From contig JBBDNV010000106.1 in NCBI GenBank assembly GCA_040877415.1, forward strand, positions 1-20,759: a DNA stretch of 20,759 bases, given 5' to 3'. The notes under the pieces are model-generated. The model saw only the letters and a list, made by a program, of their open reading frames with translations, made no database searches and was not told the DNA's origin. Positions 1 through 7,525 of the stretch are shown here, one piece after another; positions within the stretch are counted from its first letter, which is position 1; the number at the start of each line of letters is the position of its first letter. The translations under genes were made by a program, and so were the position numbers. This DNA comes from JBBDNV01 sp040877415 (lineage in GTDB: Bacteria; Planctomycetota; Planctomycetia; Pirellulales; PALSA-1355).

Positions 1-177
1 CAATCCCAACCTTGTAACCAATTTCAGAAACCCTGCAAACCGCAGGCTGCACCCTAGCACGCCCCCGCGGCCCAATTGCCCTTGAGGGCCGCGGCCGATT
101 CGGCTACAAATCGCCTCCCATTTTCCTCCCTTTCTAGGGTTCGTTCGGACCAGCAAGCCGTGTCCCTACATCGTATC

Positions 178-1329
178 ATGTGGCGGCGCATGGGCGCCGC
201 GGCCGTGTTTTCGATGCTTCCTGCCGCGCTGGCGCTCGGCCTCGATTTTCCGTACGTGGCGTACGTCAACACCGGCGACGTCTACGTCCGCAGCGGGCCG
301 GGGCGCGACTACTACCCGACCGAAAAACTGCAAAAGGGCGAACCGGTCGAGGTCTACAGGCACGACCCGGGCGGCTGGCTGGCCATCCGTCCGCCCCGAA
401 ACAGTTTTTCCTGGGTTTCATCGCGCCATCTCGACGCGCTGGACGACGAAGTGGCGGTGGTCAACAGCGAGCGCGTCGTGGCGCGGGTGGGCAGCGCGAT
501 TAGCGACGTGCGCGACGTGATCCAGGTGCGGCTTGCGCGGGACGAAAAGGTCGAGCTCGTGGAACCGCCCACGGGCGACTCGCCGTGGTGCAAGATCGCG
601 CCCCCCGCGGGCGAGTTCCGCTGGGTTTTTGCCAAGTACGTCGACCGCGAGCTGCCTGGCGACCTGGCCGAGGACGAGCGCGAAGCCGGCGCCGGCTGGA
701 CTGACGACGGCCACGTGCGTCTCGCCGGCGGCGACGAGGACGAGCCCGAGGACCGGGACGACCCTGGCATTCGCGCCCATATGGCCGGCGACCTGGCCCG
801 GCTGCGCGAGCTGGCCCGGCTGCGCGAGCTGGAACACATCGACATGGAACTATCGGCCATCGTGGCGCAGGACATCTCGCAGTGGTCGTTGGCAGAGCTG
901 CACAAGCGGGCCGAGCGTGCCGTGCACGCCGCCCAAGGTTCGCTCGAACGAGGCCGGGCGCGCGTGTTGCTCGACAAGCTGGCGCGTTTCGACGACATCA
1001 AGCGGCGCCACGACGCGCTCGGCGACGCGGCGCGGGAGCGGACCAATCGCGCGGCGGTCGCCGCATCCGAAAGCGCCCTAGACGCGTCGTTTGACGGCGT
1101 CGGCCGACTCTCGCCCGTCGTTTCCCAGGGAACCGGCGGCCCGCAGTACGCGCTGCTCGACGAGTCGGGCGCGGTGCGGTCTTTTGTCACGCCCGCTCCG
1201 GGCGTCAATCTACGGCCCTTCGTCGACAAACGCGTAGGGGTCAACGGCCAGCGCGGCTATCTGACCGACCTCAAACGCCAGCACATCAGCGTGCAGCGCG
1301 TCGCGCTGCTCGAAACCCAGCGGCGGTAA
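178..1329 (+). CDS. Exported protein with two SH3-like domains and a coiled-coil middle
   Basis: The function is unknown; it is probably an envelope protein. The ATG at 178 is preferred because it is followed directly by a signal peptide (residues 1 to about 22, MWRRM then a run ending ALALG). An ATG at 190 and a TTG at 76 are also open. The product is 383 aa. A first bacterial SH3-like domain spans about residues 25-86 (NTGDVYVRSGPG, then GGWLAIRPP and SWVSSRHLD). A second, more divergent one spans about 92-157 (WCKIAPPAGEFRWVFAKYV). Then comes an acidic Asp/Glu-rich stretch (about 160-200) and a charged helical, coiled-coil-like region (about 205-290). The C-terminal segment (about 322-383) has TPAPGVNLRPFVDKRVGVNG, which I recall from planctomycete SH3 proteins. 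An in-frame 18-bp duplication repeats LARLRE. Such SH3 domains commonly bind peptidoglycan or peptides, so a cell-wall role is an inference. Confidence 0.85.
   Translation: MWRRMGAAAVFSMLPAALALGLDFPYVAYVNTGDVYVRSGPGRDYYPTEKLQKGEPVEVYRHDPGGWLAIRPPRNSFSWVSSRHLDALDDEVAVVNSERVVARVGSAISDVRDVIQVRLARDEKVELVEPPTGDSPWCKIAPPAGEFRWVFAKYVDRELPGDLAEDEREAGAGWTDDGHVRLAGGDEDEPEDRDDPGIRAHMAGDLARLRELARLRELEHIDMELSAIVAQDISQWSLAELHKRAERAVHAAQGSLERGRARVLLDKLARFDDIKRRHDALGDAARERTNRAAVAASESALDASFDGVGRLSPVVSQGTGGPQYALLDESGAVRSFVTPAPGVNLRPFVDKRVGVNGQRGYLTDLKRQHISVQRVALLETQRR
793..832 (+). repeat. 18-bp in-frame tandem duplication inside the SH3-protein gene
   Basis: The unit CTGGCCCGGCTGCGCGAG occurs at 793-810 and again at 811-828 with no mismatch, followed by the first four bases of a third unit (829-832). 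It encodes LARLRE twice, lengthening a helical region by six residues without breaking the frame. Perfect identity at the DNA level suggests a recent slippage duplication. Confidence 0.9.
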
Positions 1330-1583
1330 CGGCCGCTCATTCTTCGCGGCACGGGCGATCTTTCCCGCCGCGCCAGAAGTTTCCTAACCGTCAGAGTCTG
1401 GCCGACCGCTCGGCCCGCTAGCTGCCAGCAGCCATCGCGCGGGGGCAGAAAAACTTTGTCTCGCCTCGGCCGCTTCCCCGAGCCGAAAAACTTCTAACGT
1501 CGGCACAGCCGACCACGACGGCCGCCGCCCGCTCGATGCACGCGGGTCAAGGCAGTCTGCCAGGATTCGGTTTGGGGGGAATC
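1330..1583. other. Intergenic region upstream of the 1584 gene, with a dyad and short direct repeats
   Basis: No gene is seen in these 254 bases. GAAAAACTT occurs twice (1448-1456 and 1485-1493). A perfect inverted repeat, GTCGGC-ACA-GCCGAC, lies at 1499-1513, about 70 bases before the start at 1584. A related TTTCCTAACCGTC lies near 1380, resembling CTTCTAACGTC just before the dyad. These may be promoter or operator elements of the downstream gene. No clear -35/-10 pair could be assigned. Confidence 0.35.
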
Positions 1584-2501
1584 ATGCCAGGGCGATTGGT
1601 TGGGCGGTCCACCCGCGCGCACGTTCGGGTGAAAAAGCATCCGTGTCGAACGGCGATCCGGCGACTCGCCTGGACGCTCGGCCTGGTCGTCGCGCTGGGC
1701 CACGCGGCCGCGGCCGCCGGCGCGGACCAGGCCACTTCGAGCCGCGCCGCGCGCAACGACGCCGTTCGCTCGATCCCCCTGGATCAACTCGATCCCGAAT
1801 TGCGGGACAAAGTCGCCGCCACCCTGACTGGAGCCAGCATTTATCGACGGCTGCCGATCCAGGTGATCGATTGCGACCCCGACATGTATTTATTCCTGGT
1901 CCGCCATCCCGAGGTGGTGGTCGGCATCTGGGAAGCGATGAAGATCAGCAACGTGGCGCTTGCGCGCACCGGCCCCGACACGTTCCAGGCCAGCGACAAA
2001 GAGGGCACGCTGTGCCGCGTGAAGTACTGCTACAGCGACCACGAGACCCAGGTCATCTACGCCGAGGGATCCTACAACGGGCCCCTGTTCAGCCGTCCGG
2101 TGCGGGCGCGCTGCGTGCTGCTGCTCAAGAGCGGTTACATGCAGGAAACCGACGGGCGCTACCACGTCACCAGCCGGATGGACACGTTCATCGAGATCGA
2201 TCACGCCGGCGTGGAATTGCTGGCCAAGACGCTGCAAGTGCTGGTGCACCGCGCGGCCGATTACAACTTTGTCGAGACGGCCGCTTTCCTGGGCACCGTT
2301 TCGCGCACGGCGGAGGCGAATTCCCGCGGCATGCAGCGGCTGGCGGGCAAGCTCGAGAGCGTCGAGCCCGAGGTGCGCGAGCGCTTCGCCGAGCTATCGC
2401 GGCAAGTCGGCGAAAAAGCCGAAAGCCGCACGGCGGTTCAAACCTCGGTCGCCATGCCCTTCAGCAAGAACACTCGTCCCCGCATCCCGCCCCGCCGGTA
2501 G
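1584..2501 (+). CDS. Exported planctomycete-type protein of unknown function
   Basis: I do not recognise a named domain. The chosen ATG at 1584 has a purine-rich GGGGGGA at 1574-1580 just upstream, though the gap is only three bases. It gives 305 aa with a long basic N-terminus and then a signal-type hydrophobic stretch (WTLGLVVALGHAAAAAG). An ATG at 1536 is open. A GTG at 1629 would give a more ordinary signal peptide (VKKHPCRTAIRRLA before the hydrophobic core). The mature part has a conserved-looking core: IQVIDCDPDMYLFLVRHPEV, VVGIWEAMKISNVALARTGP, YAEGSYNGPLFSRPVRARC and FIEIDHAGVELLAKTLQ. It ends in a charged helical tail (about 245-285) and a basic C-terminus. The PEVVVGIWE-type core reads like a family I associate with Pirellulales, but no function is known to me. 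It runs convergent to the acyl ligase, 49 bases away. Confidence 0.8.
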   Translation: MPGRLVGRSTRAHVRVKKHPCRTAIRRLAWTLGLVVALGHAAAAAGADQATSSRAARNDAVRSIPLDQLDPELRDKVAATLTGASIYRRLPIQVIDCDPDMYLFLVRHPEVVVGIWEAMKISNVALARTGPDTFQASDKEGTLCRVKYCYSDHETQVIYAEGSYNGPLFSRPVRARCVLLLKSGYMQETDGRYHVTSRMDTFIEIDHAGVELLAKTLQVLVHRAADYNFVETAAFLGTVSRTAEANSRGMQRLAGKLESVEPEVRERFAELSRQVGEKAESRTAVQTSVAMPFSKNTRPRIPPRR

Positions 2502-2550
2502 CCAACCAAGGCGGTCCCAAGATATCGGACGCGGCGTTTTTCCGAAGCGC

Positions 2551-4173
2551 TCAGCCCTTCGCGGCGCCGGCGCCGCCCATGACGCGCTCCTCGGCCAGTT
2601 GCTTGACCGCCTGCAAGTCGAGCTTGCCGGTGCCGAGCAGGGGAATCTCGTCGACCTGGTAGAAGTTCTCCTTGTCGGGAATCCACAGGTTCGGCAGCCC
2701 GGCGGCCGTGAGATCCTTGATTATCTCGTCGGCCGATTTGTCGCATGGCAGGTGGAGGATGATCAAGCGTTCGCCTTTGCGCGCATCGGGCACGGCGGTG
2801 ACGGCCACGGCGAGTTTTTCTTCGTCGTCCGAGATGATCGTTTGCAAAAGCTCCTCGACGCGGATGTGCGGCACCATTTCGCCGCCGATCTTGGAAAAGC
2901 GGCTCAAGCGGCCCGTAATGTGGATGAAGCCGTCCTCGTCCAAAAACGCCATGTCGCCGGTGACGTACCAGCCGTCGCGCATGACTTTGGCGGTCTGTTC
3001 GGGCATTTTGTAGTAGCCCTGCATGACGTTGGGGCCCTTGATCAACAGCATTCCCGTTTCGCCGGTCTCGAGATCCTCTCCCGTTTCGTGATCGACGATT
3101 TTTGCGGCGACGCCGGGAACGGGCTTGCCCACGCTCCCGATGCGCGCAAGCGTCGTGTCGCCGCCAATCGCCCGGTTGGGAGGAACGTTCGCCGAAACCA
3201 CCGGCGACAGCTCGGTCGTGCCGTAGCCCTCCATCGGGCGAATGCCAAACCGCTCCTCGAACGCTTCCAGCACTTCGCCGGGCAGCTTTTCGGCGCCGGT
3301 GACGACCAGCTCCAGGCTGGCGAATTCTTCCGGCGCGCAGCGGCGGATGTAGGAGCGCAAGAAGGTCGGCGTCGAAACCAGGATCGTGACCTTGTTGTCC
3401 TGGCACAATTTGCCGATCACTTTGGCGTCGAGCGGACTGAAGTGATAAACCCCTTTCACCCGCAGCGCCAAGACCGACCATAGCGTCACGGTGAAACCGA
3501 ACGAATGAAACAAGGGGAGAATGCCGCACACGACGTCGTGGGCGTCGAGCTGCAGGATTCGCTCGATCGCGGCCGCGTTCGTGCCGATGTTGTCGTACGA
3601 CAGCATCACGCCTTTCGGCATGCCGGTCGAGCCGGAGGTATAGATGATGGTGAACAGATCGTCGGGCTTGATCGTGTCGAGGCCCAGCCACCGCTCGAGG
3701 ATGACCGAAGGCACGGTATAGGCGACCGCCGCGCAGATGAGCTTGTCGGCGAGCGTCACTTGCTCCCGCAGATCCTCGAGATACACCAGCTTGGCGTCGA
3801 GCTTGAAATTGAACCGCTCCATGAACCGCCGGCTGGTCAGCACGTGGCGCATGCCGCATTGGGCGATGCAGTAGTTGAGCGTTTCGGACGACACCGTGTA
3901 GTTGAGATTCACGGCCACCCGCCGGCACAGCGTCACGGCCGCGTTGGCCAGGATTCCCCCGGCCGACGGCGGGACCAAAAGCCCCACGAATTTCTCGTCG
4001 GGCTCAAGCACGCCGCCGAGCAGCAGGCGGCGAAAGATCAGCGTTCGCATCAGCAGGCTGCCGCCGTTCATCGCCACGCCGGTCGAGTCGGCGATCTTGC
4101 GGACGAACATCGACTTGCGGCACTCGCGCAAAAACTCGCGGGGCACGATGATCGGGCGTAGGGGTTCGTTCAT
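2551..4173 (-). CDS. AMP-forming acyl-CoA/acyl-ACP ligase, Aas-like, without an acyltransferase domain
   Basis: It probably activates a fatty acid with ATP and transfers it to CoA or acyl carrier protein. The start at 4173 is preceded by AGGA four bases upstream. An in-frame upstream extension to 4251 lacks such a site. The product is 540 aa. The adenylate-forming signatures are complete: the P-loop YTSGSTGMPKG at 178-188, LFHSFGFTVTLW at 221-232, GYGTTELSPVVSANVP at 316-331, WYVTGD at 402-407, GRLSRFSKIGGEM at 421-433, and the C-terminal catalytic lysine K517 in LLGTGK. FHSFGFTV, VTGAEKL, EGYGTTE.SPVVS.NVP and PLLGTGK closely follow the ligase half of E. coli Aas, which is fused there to a PlsC-type acyltransferase missing here. 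The FAH-family gene lies 228 bases upstream on the same strand. A long-chain acyl-CoA ligase is the alternative; substrate cannot be told from sequence. Confidence 0.9.
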   Translation of the reverse strand: MNEPLRPIIVPREFLRECRKSMFVRKIADSTGVAMNGGSLLMRTLIFRRLLLGGVLEPDEKFVGLLVPPSAGGILANAAVTLCRRVAVNLNYTVSSETLNYCIAQCGMRHVLTSRRFMERFNFKLDAKLVYLEDLREQVTLADKLICAAVAYTVPSVILERWLGLDTIKPDDLFTIIYTSGSTGMPKGVMLSYDNIGTNAAAIERILQLDAHDVVCGILPLFHSFGFTVTLWSVLALRVKGVYHFSPLDAKVIGKLCQDNKVTILVSTPTFLRSYIRRCAPEEFASLELVVTGAEKLPGEVLEAFEERFGIRPMEGYGTTELSPVVSANVPPNRAIGGDTTLARIGSVGKPVPGVAAKIVDHETGEDLETGETGMLLIKGPNVMQGYYKMPEQTAKVMRDGWYVTGDMAFLDEDGFIHITGRLSRFSKIGGEMVPHIRVEELLQTIISDDEEKLAVAVTAVPDARKGERLIILHLPCDKSADEIIKDLTAAGLPNLWIPDKENFYQVDEIPLLGTGKLDLQAVKQLAEERVMGGAGAAKG

Positions 4174-4401
4174 GGATCCTGGTTCGGTTGGGGGGTTGGC
4201 CCGATCGGCCCCGCGGACTCTGCCGGCCGCGGAGCCCACCACAGGCCGCAAACGTCGCCAGCTAAAAGGCCGTTCCAGGGGCCTTCGTGCTCGTCCACTA
4301 AGATACTTTTTCGCGGACGAATCGGATAGACCGCTGCCCGGGCGGGCCGCGGCGAGGCTCCAAACCGCGAAAGTCCGGCGCCCGGCGCGCCCGCTCAGCC
4401 T

Positions 4402-5208
4402 TCAGAGCGGCTCGTCGAGCACCGGATTCGTCAGCGACCCGATCTTTTCGATCTCGATCGTCACCGTGTCGCCGTCTTTAAGCCAGACAGGCGGCGTGCG
4501 GGCCATCCCCACTCCGTGCGGCGTACCGGTCAGAATCACGGTGCCGGCCGGCAGCGTCGTGCTGCCGCTCAAAAACTCGACAAGCGCCCGCACGTCGAAG
4601 ATCATGTCGCCGGTGTTCCAGTCCTGCATCACTTCGCCGTTGAGGATCGTCTTGATCGCCAGCGAATTCGGATCGGCGATCTCGTCGCGCGTCACCAGGC
4701 ACGGCCCCAGCGGGCAAAATGTGTCAAACGTCTTGCCGCGACACCACTGGCTGCCCCCCATCTCCTTTTGCCAGTCGCGGGCGCTCACGTCGTTGGCGCA
4801 GGTGTAACCGAGCACGTAGTCGAGCGCCTCTTCGCGCAAAACGTTTTTGCACTGCCGGCCGATCACCACGGCCAGCTCGCACTCGTAGTCGACCTGGTCG
4901 CTTCTGAGTTGCCGGGGCAGCAGGATCGGATCGCCCGGGTTCTGGACGGCGCTTGGAGACTTGATGAACAGCACCGGCCACTTGGGAATCGGCGCCTTTC
5001 CCTCGGCCGCATGGCGCCGATAGTTGAGCCCGATGCAGAGGATGGCCGGGGGCGCCACCGGGGCGAGCAACTTCTTGACGTCGGCCGCGCGGTCCGTCAC
5101 CCGATAGCTGCCGAACAGGTCGCCCGTGATTTCGCGCGCCGCGCCGTCGGGCTGTTGGGCCGCGAAACCGATTTGGCCCTGGCGGTCGAGATAGCGGATG
5201 ATCTTCAT
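4402..5208 (-). CDS. Fumarylacetoacetate hydrolase (FAH) family protein
   Basis: This is a cytoplasmic metal-dependent enzyme of the family that cleaves C-C bonds in acylpyruvates, hydrates or isomerises 2-oxo acids, or decarboxylates oxaloacetate. At 268 aa it is of usual length for the small FAHD1-like branch. Residues 1-50 are a typical leader. The catalytic domain starts at IGLNYRRHAAE (59-69). The expected Mg/Mn ligands are visible as E109 and E111 in VDYECELAVVIG and D140 in ANDVSARDWQ. KTFDTFCPLGP (159-169) and ILTGTPHGVG (225-234) complete the fold. The ATG at 5208 follows a weak GACGAG. It may be co-transcribed with the acyl ligase downstream and is divergent from transporter 1. The exact substrate is not decidable; it could serve aromatic or sugar-acid breakdown. 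Confidence 0.93.
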   Translation of the reverse strand: MKIIRYLDRQGQIGFAAQQPDGAAREITGDLFGSYRVTDRAADVKKLLAPVAPPAILCIGLNYRRHAAEGKAPIPKWPVLFIKSPSAVQNPGDPILLPRQLRSDQVDYECELAVVIGRQCKNVLREEALDYVLGYTCANDVSARDWQKEMGGSQWCRGKTFDTFCPLGPCLVTRDEIADPNSLAIKTILNGEVMQDWNTGDMIFDVRALVEFLSGSTTLPAGTVILTGTPHGVGMARTPPVWLKDGDTVTIEIEKIGSLTNPVLDEPL

Positions 5209-5551
5209 GGCTCGTCGCTGGGGCCGGTGCGGATCGTTGCAATCGTGCGAAAGCCGCGATTATCGGCCGCCGCCCGATGCCGCGTCAACGGAGACCTGCC
5301 AAGCGCCGCCCGGATGCTGGCCGAACGCTTGGACGTCTACGCGCCAAAGCTCGACGAATAGACGGTATTTGTCGGCCAGGCCGTGGTTGCGCGTCCGCAT
5401 CGCTGTCGCCGCGCTCGATTGCTTGCGGGTGTGCCCCGGCGCCATTAGGATTGTGGGGCGAATCCAAGAATTCCGTGCCAACCGACCATTGCCAACAGGT
5501 TGGCCCGCTCGGCGCCCAGGAAGCGGCGCCGGCGAGCCGACATTCCACCCT
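5209..5551. other. Divergent intergenic region between the FAH-family gene and transporter 1
   Basis: These 343 bases must hold promoters for both directions. The open frame leading into the transporter is not credible protein (Cys/Arg/Pro-rich, no start signal). The only structure seen is a short inverted repeat, CCAACC at 5478-5483 and GGTTGG at 5508-5513 with a 14-base loop, about 40 bases before the transporter ATG. No convincing -35/-10 pair, RNA gene or repeat was found. Confidence 0.4.
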
Positions 5552-7525
5552 ATGCCGGGGCCGACGCCAAGACAGCCTGAAACGGTGGCTACCGTGCCCG
5601 GTGGCATGTTGCCTCCCTGGAAAGTCGGCGAGCTGCCCGCGCCGCCCCGGCCGGGCTGGCGTTTGTGGATCGGGCTGCTGGGGCCGGGCGTTGTGCTGGC
5701 CGGAACTTCGATCGGCTCGGGCGAGTGGCTGTTTGGACCGGCCGTCAGCGCCCAATACGGCGCCACGCTGTTGTGGCTGGCTACGCTGTCGATCGTCTTC
5801 CAGGTGTTCTGCAACCTGACGATGATGCGCTACGCGATCTACTGCGGCGAGCCGATCATCGTCGGCGGATTGCGGACGCGCCCCGGACCGGGTTTCTGGA
5901 TCGTCGTCTACCTGGTGTTGGACCTGGCGGCGATCTGGCCCTACAACGCCTCGAATGCCGCCGTGCCGCTGGCGGCCGCCATTTTGGGCCATCTGCCCGG
6001 CGATGGGCAGTTGCGCATCGCCGGCATCGTGATGACGGAAGGCCAATTGGTGCGATCGCTCGGTTTCACCGTCTTTCTTTTGGCCTTTGTCCCGCTGATT
6101 TTCGGCGGCACGATTTATCGCATGCTGGAAAAAATCATGAGCATCAAGCTCGTGCTCGTGCTGGGGTACCTGATCTTCATGTGCGCGTTTTTCGTGTCGC
6201 CCCGCGTCGGCTGGGAAGTCGTCACCGGCTTCTTCCGCTTCGGCGACTTTCCACTTCGTGCCGACACGATCGTTGTCGACCGGCACTTCTCGCTTTCGGC
6301 CGAGGAAAACGGCGTGAACTACGTCGTCAAGGGAACCAAGGAACCGACCGGGAGGATCATCGGTGATTTTCGCGTCGACGGCCAGTCGAAGTTGAGAGTT
6401 CTTGACGACAAGCTGCTGGCCAAACGCAACGAGCTCGCCCAGCGCGCCGTCGCGATGCTTGTGCCGGGTGAATTCTTTGTCGAAACCCGCACCGACGCGG
6501 GCGCCGTCCTGTCGGCTTCCGGCACCGTCCGCGACGGCTGGAACGCGCGGGAATTTCGCGTCGTCACCGCCGAGGGCGAAGAACAGGCCTACCGGCGTCT
6601 CGACGACGTGCCGACGGAATATCGCTCCACGCTGGCTGAACTAATCGCCCACGAAGGCGTCGAACACAAAAGCCTCTGGCGCTATTTCCGCCAGCACGGC
6701 CGCCTGCCGCCGCTCGACTGGTTCACCCTGGTGGCGTTCGCGGCCATCGCCGGCGCGGGCGGATTGGCCAACACGCTGTTTTCGAATTATGCCCGAGACA
6801 AAGGCTGGGGCATGGGCGTGCGCGTCGGCGCGATTCCCAGCGCCGTGGGCGGACTGCCGATTACGCTGTCGCACGTCGGCGAAGTGTTCCTGCCGGATGA
6901 GAACAGCATGCCGCGCTGGAAGGGCTGGATGCGGCACATCTTCCGCGATCAGACGGCCGTGTGGATGCTGGCCTCGTTCGTCGGGATGGCGCTGCCCTGC
7001 ATGTTGTCGCTCGAGTTTATTCGCAACGCCACCGTGGCCGGCGATCGCGTCGCCGCGATGACGGCCGAAGGCATTTCGCTCAGGCATCCCAACCACGCCG
7101 CATTGTTCTGGACGCTGACGCTGTTGTGCGGATTTCTCGTCCTGGCCCCCGGCCAAATCAGCGCCAGCGACCAGATCGCCCGCCGCTGGACCGACATCAT
7201 CTGGACCGCCAGCAGCCGCATGAAACGCCTGGGCGGCAACCGCGTGAAATACGTTTACTATTCGATCCTCACCGTGTACTCCGTGTGGGGGCTGTTTGTG
7301 CTCTGGCGATTGCCGGCCCTCGACATCGCGAAGATCGGCGCCGTGCTGGGTAATATCGCGCTGGGTTTCTCGGCCCTGCACTCGCTGTATGCCATCCGCA
7401 CGCTGTTGCCCAAGCCGCTTCGCCCGCATTGGCTGATGCAAATCGGGGTCGTCCTGTGCGGCATCTTCTTCATCGGCATCAGCCTGGTCGTGATGGTCGA
7501 CCTGTGGAATACGCTTGACTTCTAA
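5552..7525 (+). CDS. Nramp-like membrane transporter (paralogue 1) with a ~130-residue extra domain
   Basis: This is an inner-membrane transporter of the Nramp (SLC11)-related fold, about 11 helices and 657 aa. The ATG at 5552 is chosen; an ATG at 5606 before LPPWK is equally possible, and neither has a strong ribosome site. TM1 reads GLLGPGVVLAGTSIGSGEWL (41-60), where the canonical DPGN metal motif is replaced by SIGSGEW. The TM6 region reads AIAGAGGLANTLFSN (about 397-411) instead of the usual A-x-x-M. Between TM5 and TM6 (about residues 230-386) lies a hydrophilic block containing VVDRHFSLSAEENGVNYVV, a charged helix and ETRTDAGAVLSASGTVRDGW. Paralogue 2 at 14502-16076 has only about 30 residues there. 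With a cytoplasmic N-terminus the block would be periplasmic. The stop codon overlaps the next start (TAATG). The substrate is unknown; classical Mn/Fe uptake is doubtful. Confidence 0.87.
   Translation: MPGPTPRQPETVATVPGGMLPPWKVGELPAPPRPGWRLWIGLLGPGVVLAGTSIGSGEWLFGPAVSAQYGATLLWLATLSIVFQVFCNLTMMRYAIYCGEPIIVGGLRTRPGPGFWIVVYLVLDLAAIWPYNASNAAVPLAAAILGHLPGDGQLRIAGIVMTEGQLVRSLGFTVFLLAFVPLIFGGTIYRMLEKIMSIKLVLVLGYLIFMCAFFVSPRVGWEVVTGFFRFGDFPLRADTIVVDRHFSLSAEENGVNYVVKGTKEPTGRIIGDFRVDGQSKLRVLDDKLLAKRNELAQRAVAMLVPGEFFVETRTDAGAVLSASGTVRDGWNAREFRVVTAEGEEQAYRRLDDVPTEYRSTLAELIAHEGVEHKSLWRYFRQHGRLPPLDWFTLVAFAAIAGAGGLANTLFSNYARDKGWGMGVRVGAIPSAVGGLPITLSHVGEVFLPDENSMPRWKGWMRHIFRDQTAVWMLASFVGMALPCMLSLEFIRNATVAGDRVAAMTAEGISLRHPNHAALFWTLTLLCGFLVLAPGQISASDQIARRWTDIIWTASSRMKRLGGNRVKYVYYSILTVYSVWGLFVLWRLPALDIAKIGAVLGNIALGFSALHSLYAIRTLLPKPLRPHWLMQIGVVLCGIFFIGISLVVMVDLWNTLDF

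Noticed and set aside
354..1244. A 296-codon minus-strand frame antisense to the SH3 protein
   Set aside because: Ser/Arg-rich shadow translation; the plus strand has a signal peptide and SH3-like domains.
2269..4161. Long plus-strand frames antisense to the acyl ligase
   Set aside because: The minus strand carries all adenylate-forming signatures; the plus-strand translations are shadows.
5198..5551. N-terminal extension of transporter 1 by up to 118 residues
   Set aside because: The extension is Cys/Arg/Pro-rich, overlaps the divergent FAH start and has no counterpart in the paralogue.
5552..7525. Assigning mntH to the Nramp-like genes
   Set aside because: The DPGN and TM6 methionine motifs are absent in both paralogues, so a manganese transporter name is not justified.
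4402..7525. One functional unit of the FAH-family enzyme and the divergent transporter 1
   Set aside because: Only a shared promoter region links them; no substrate information supports a joint pathway.
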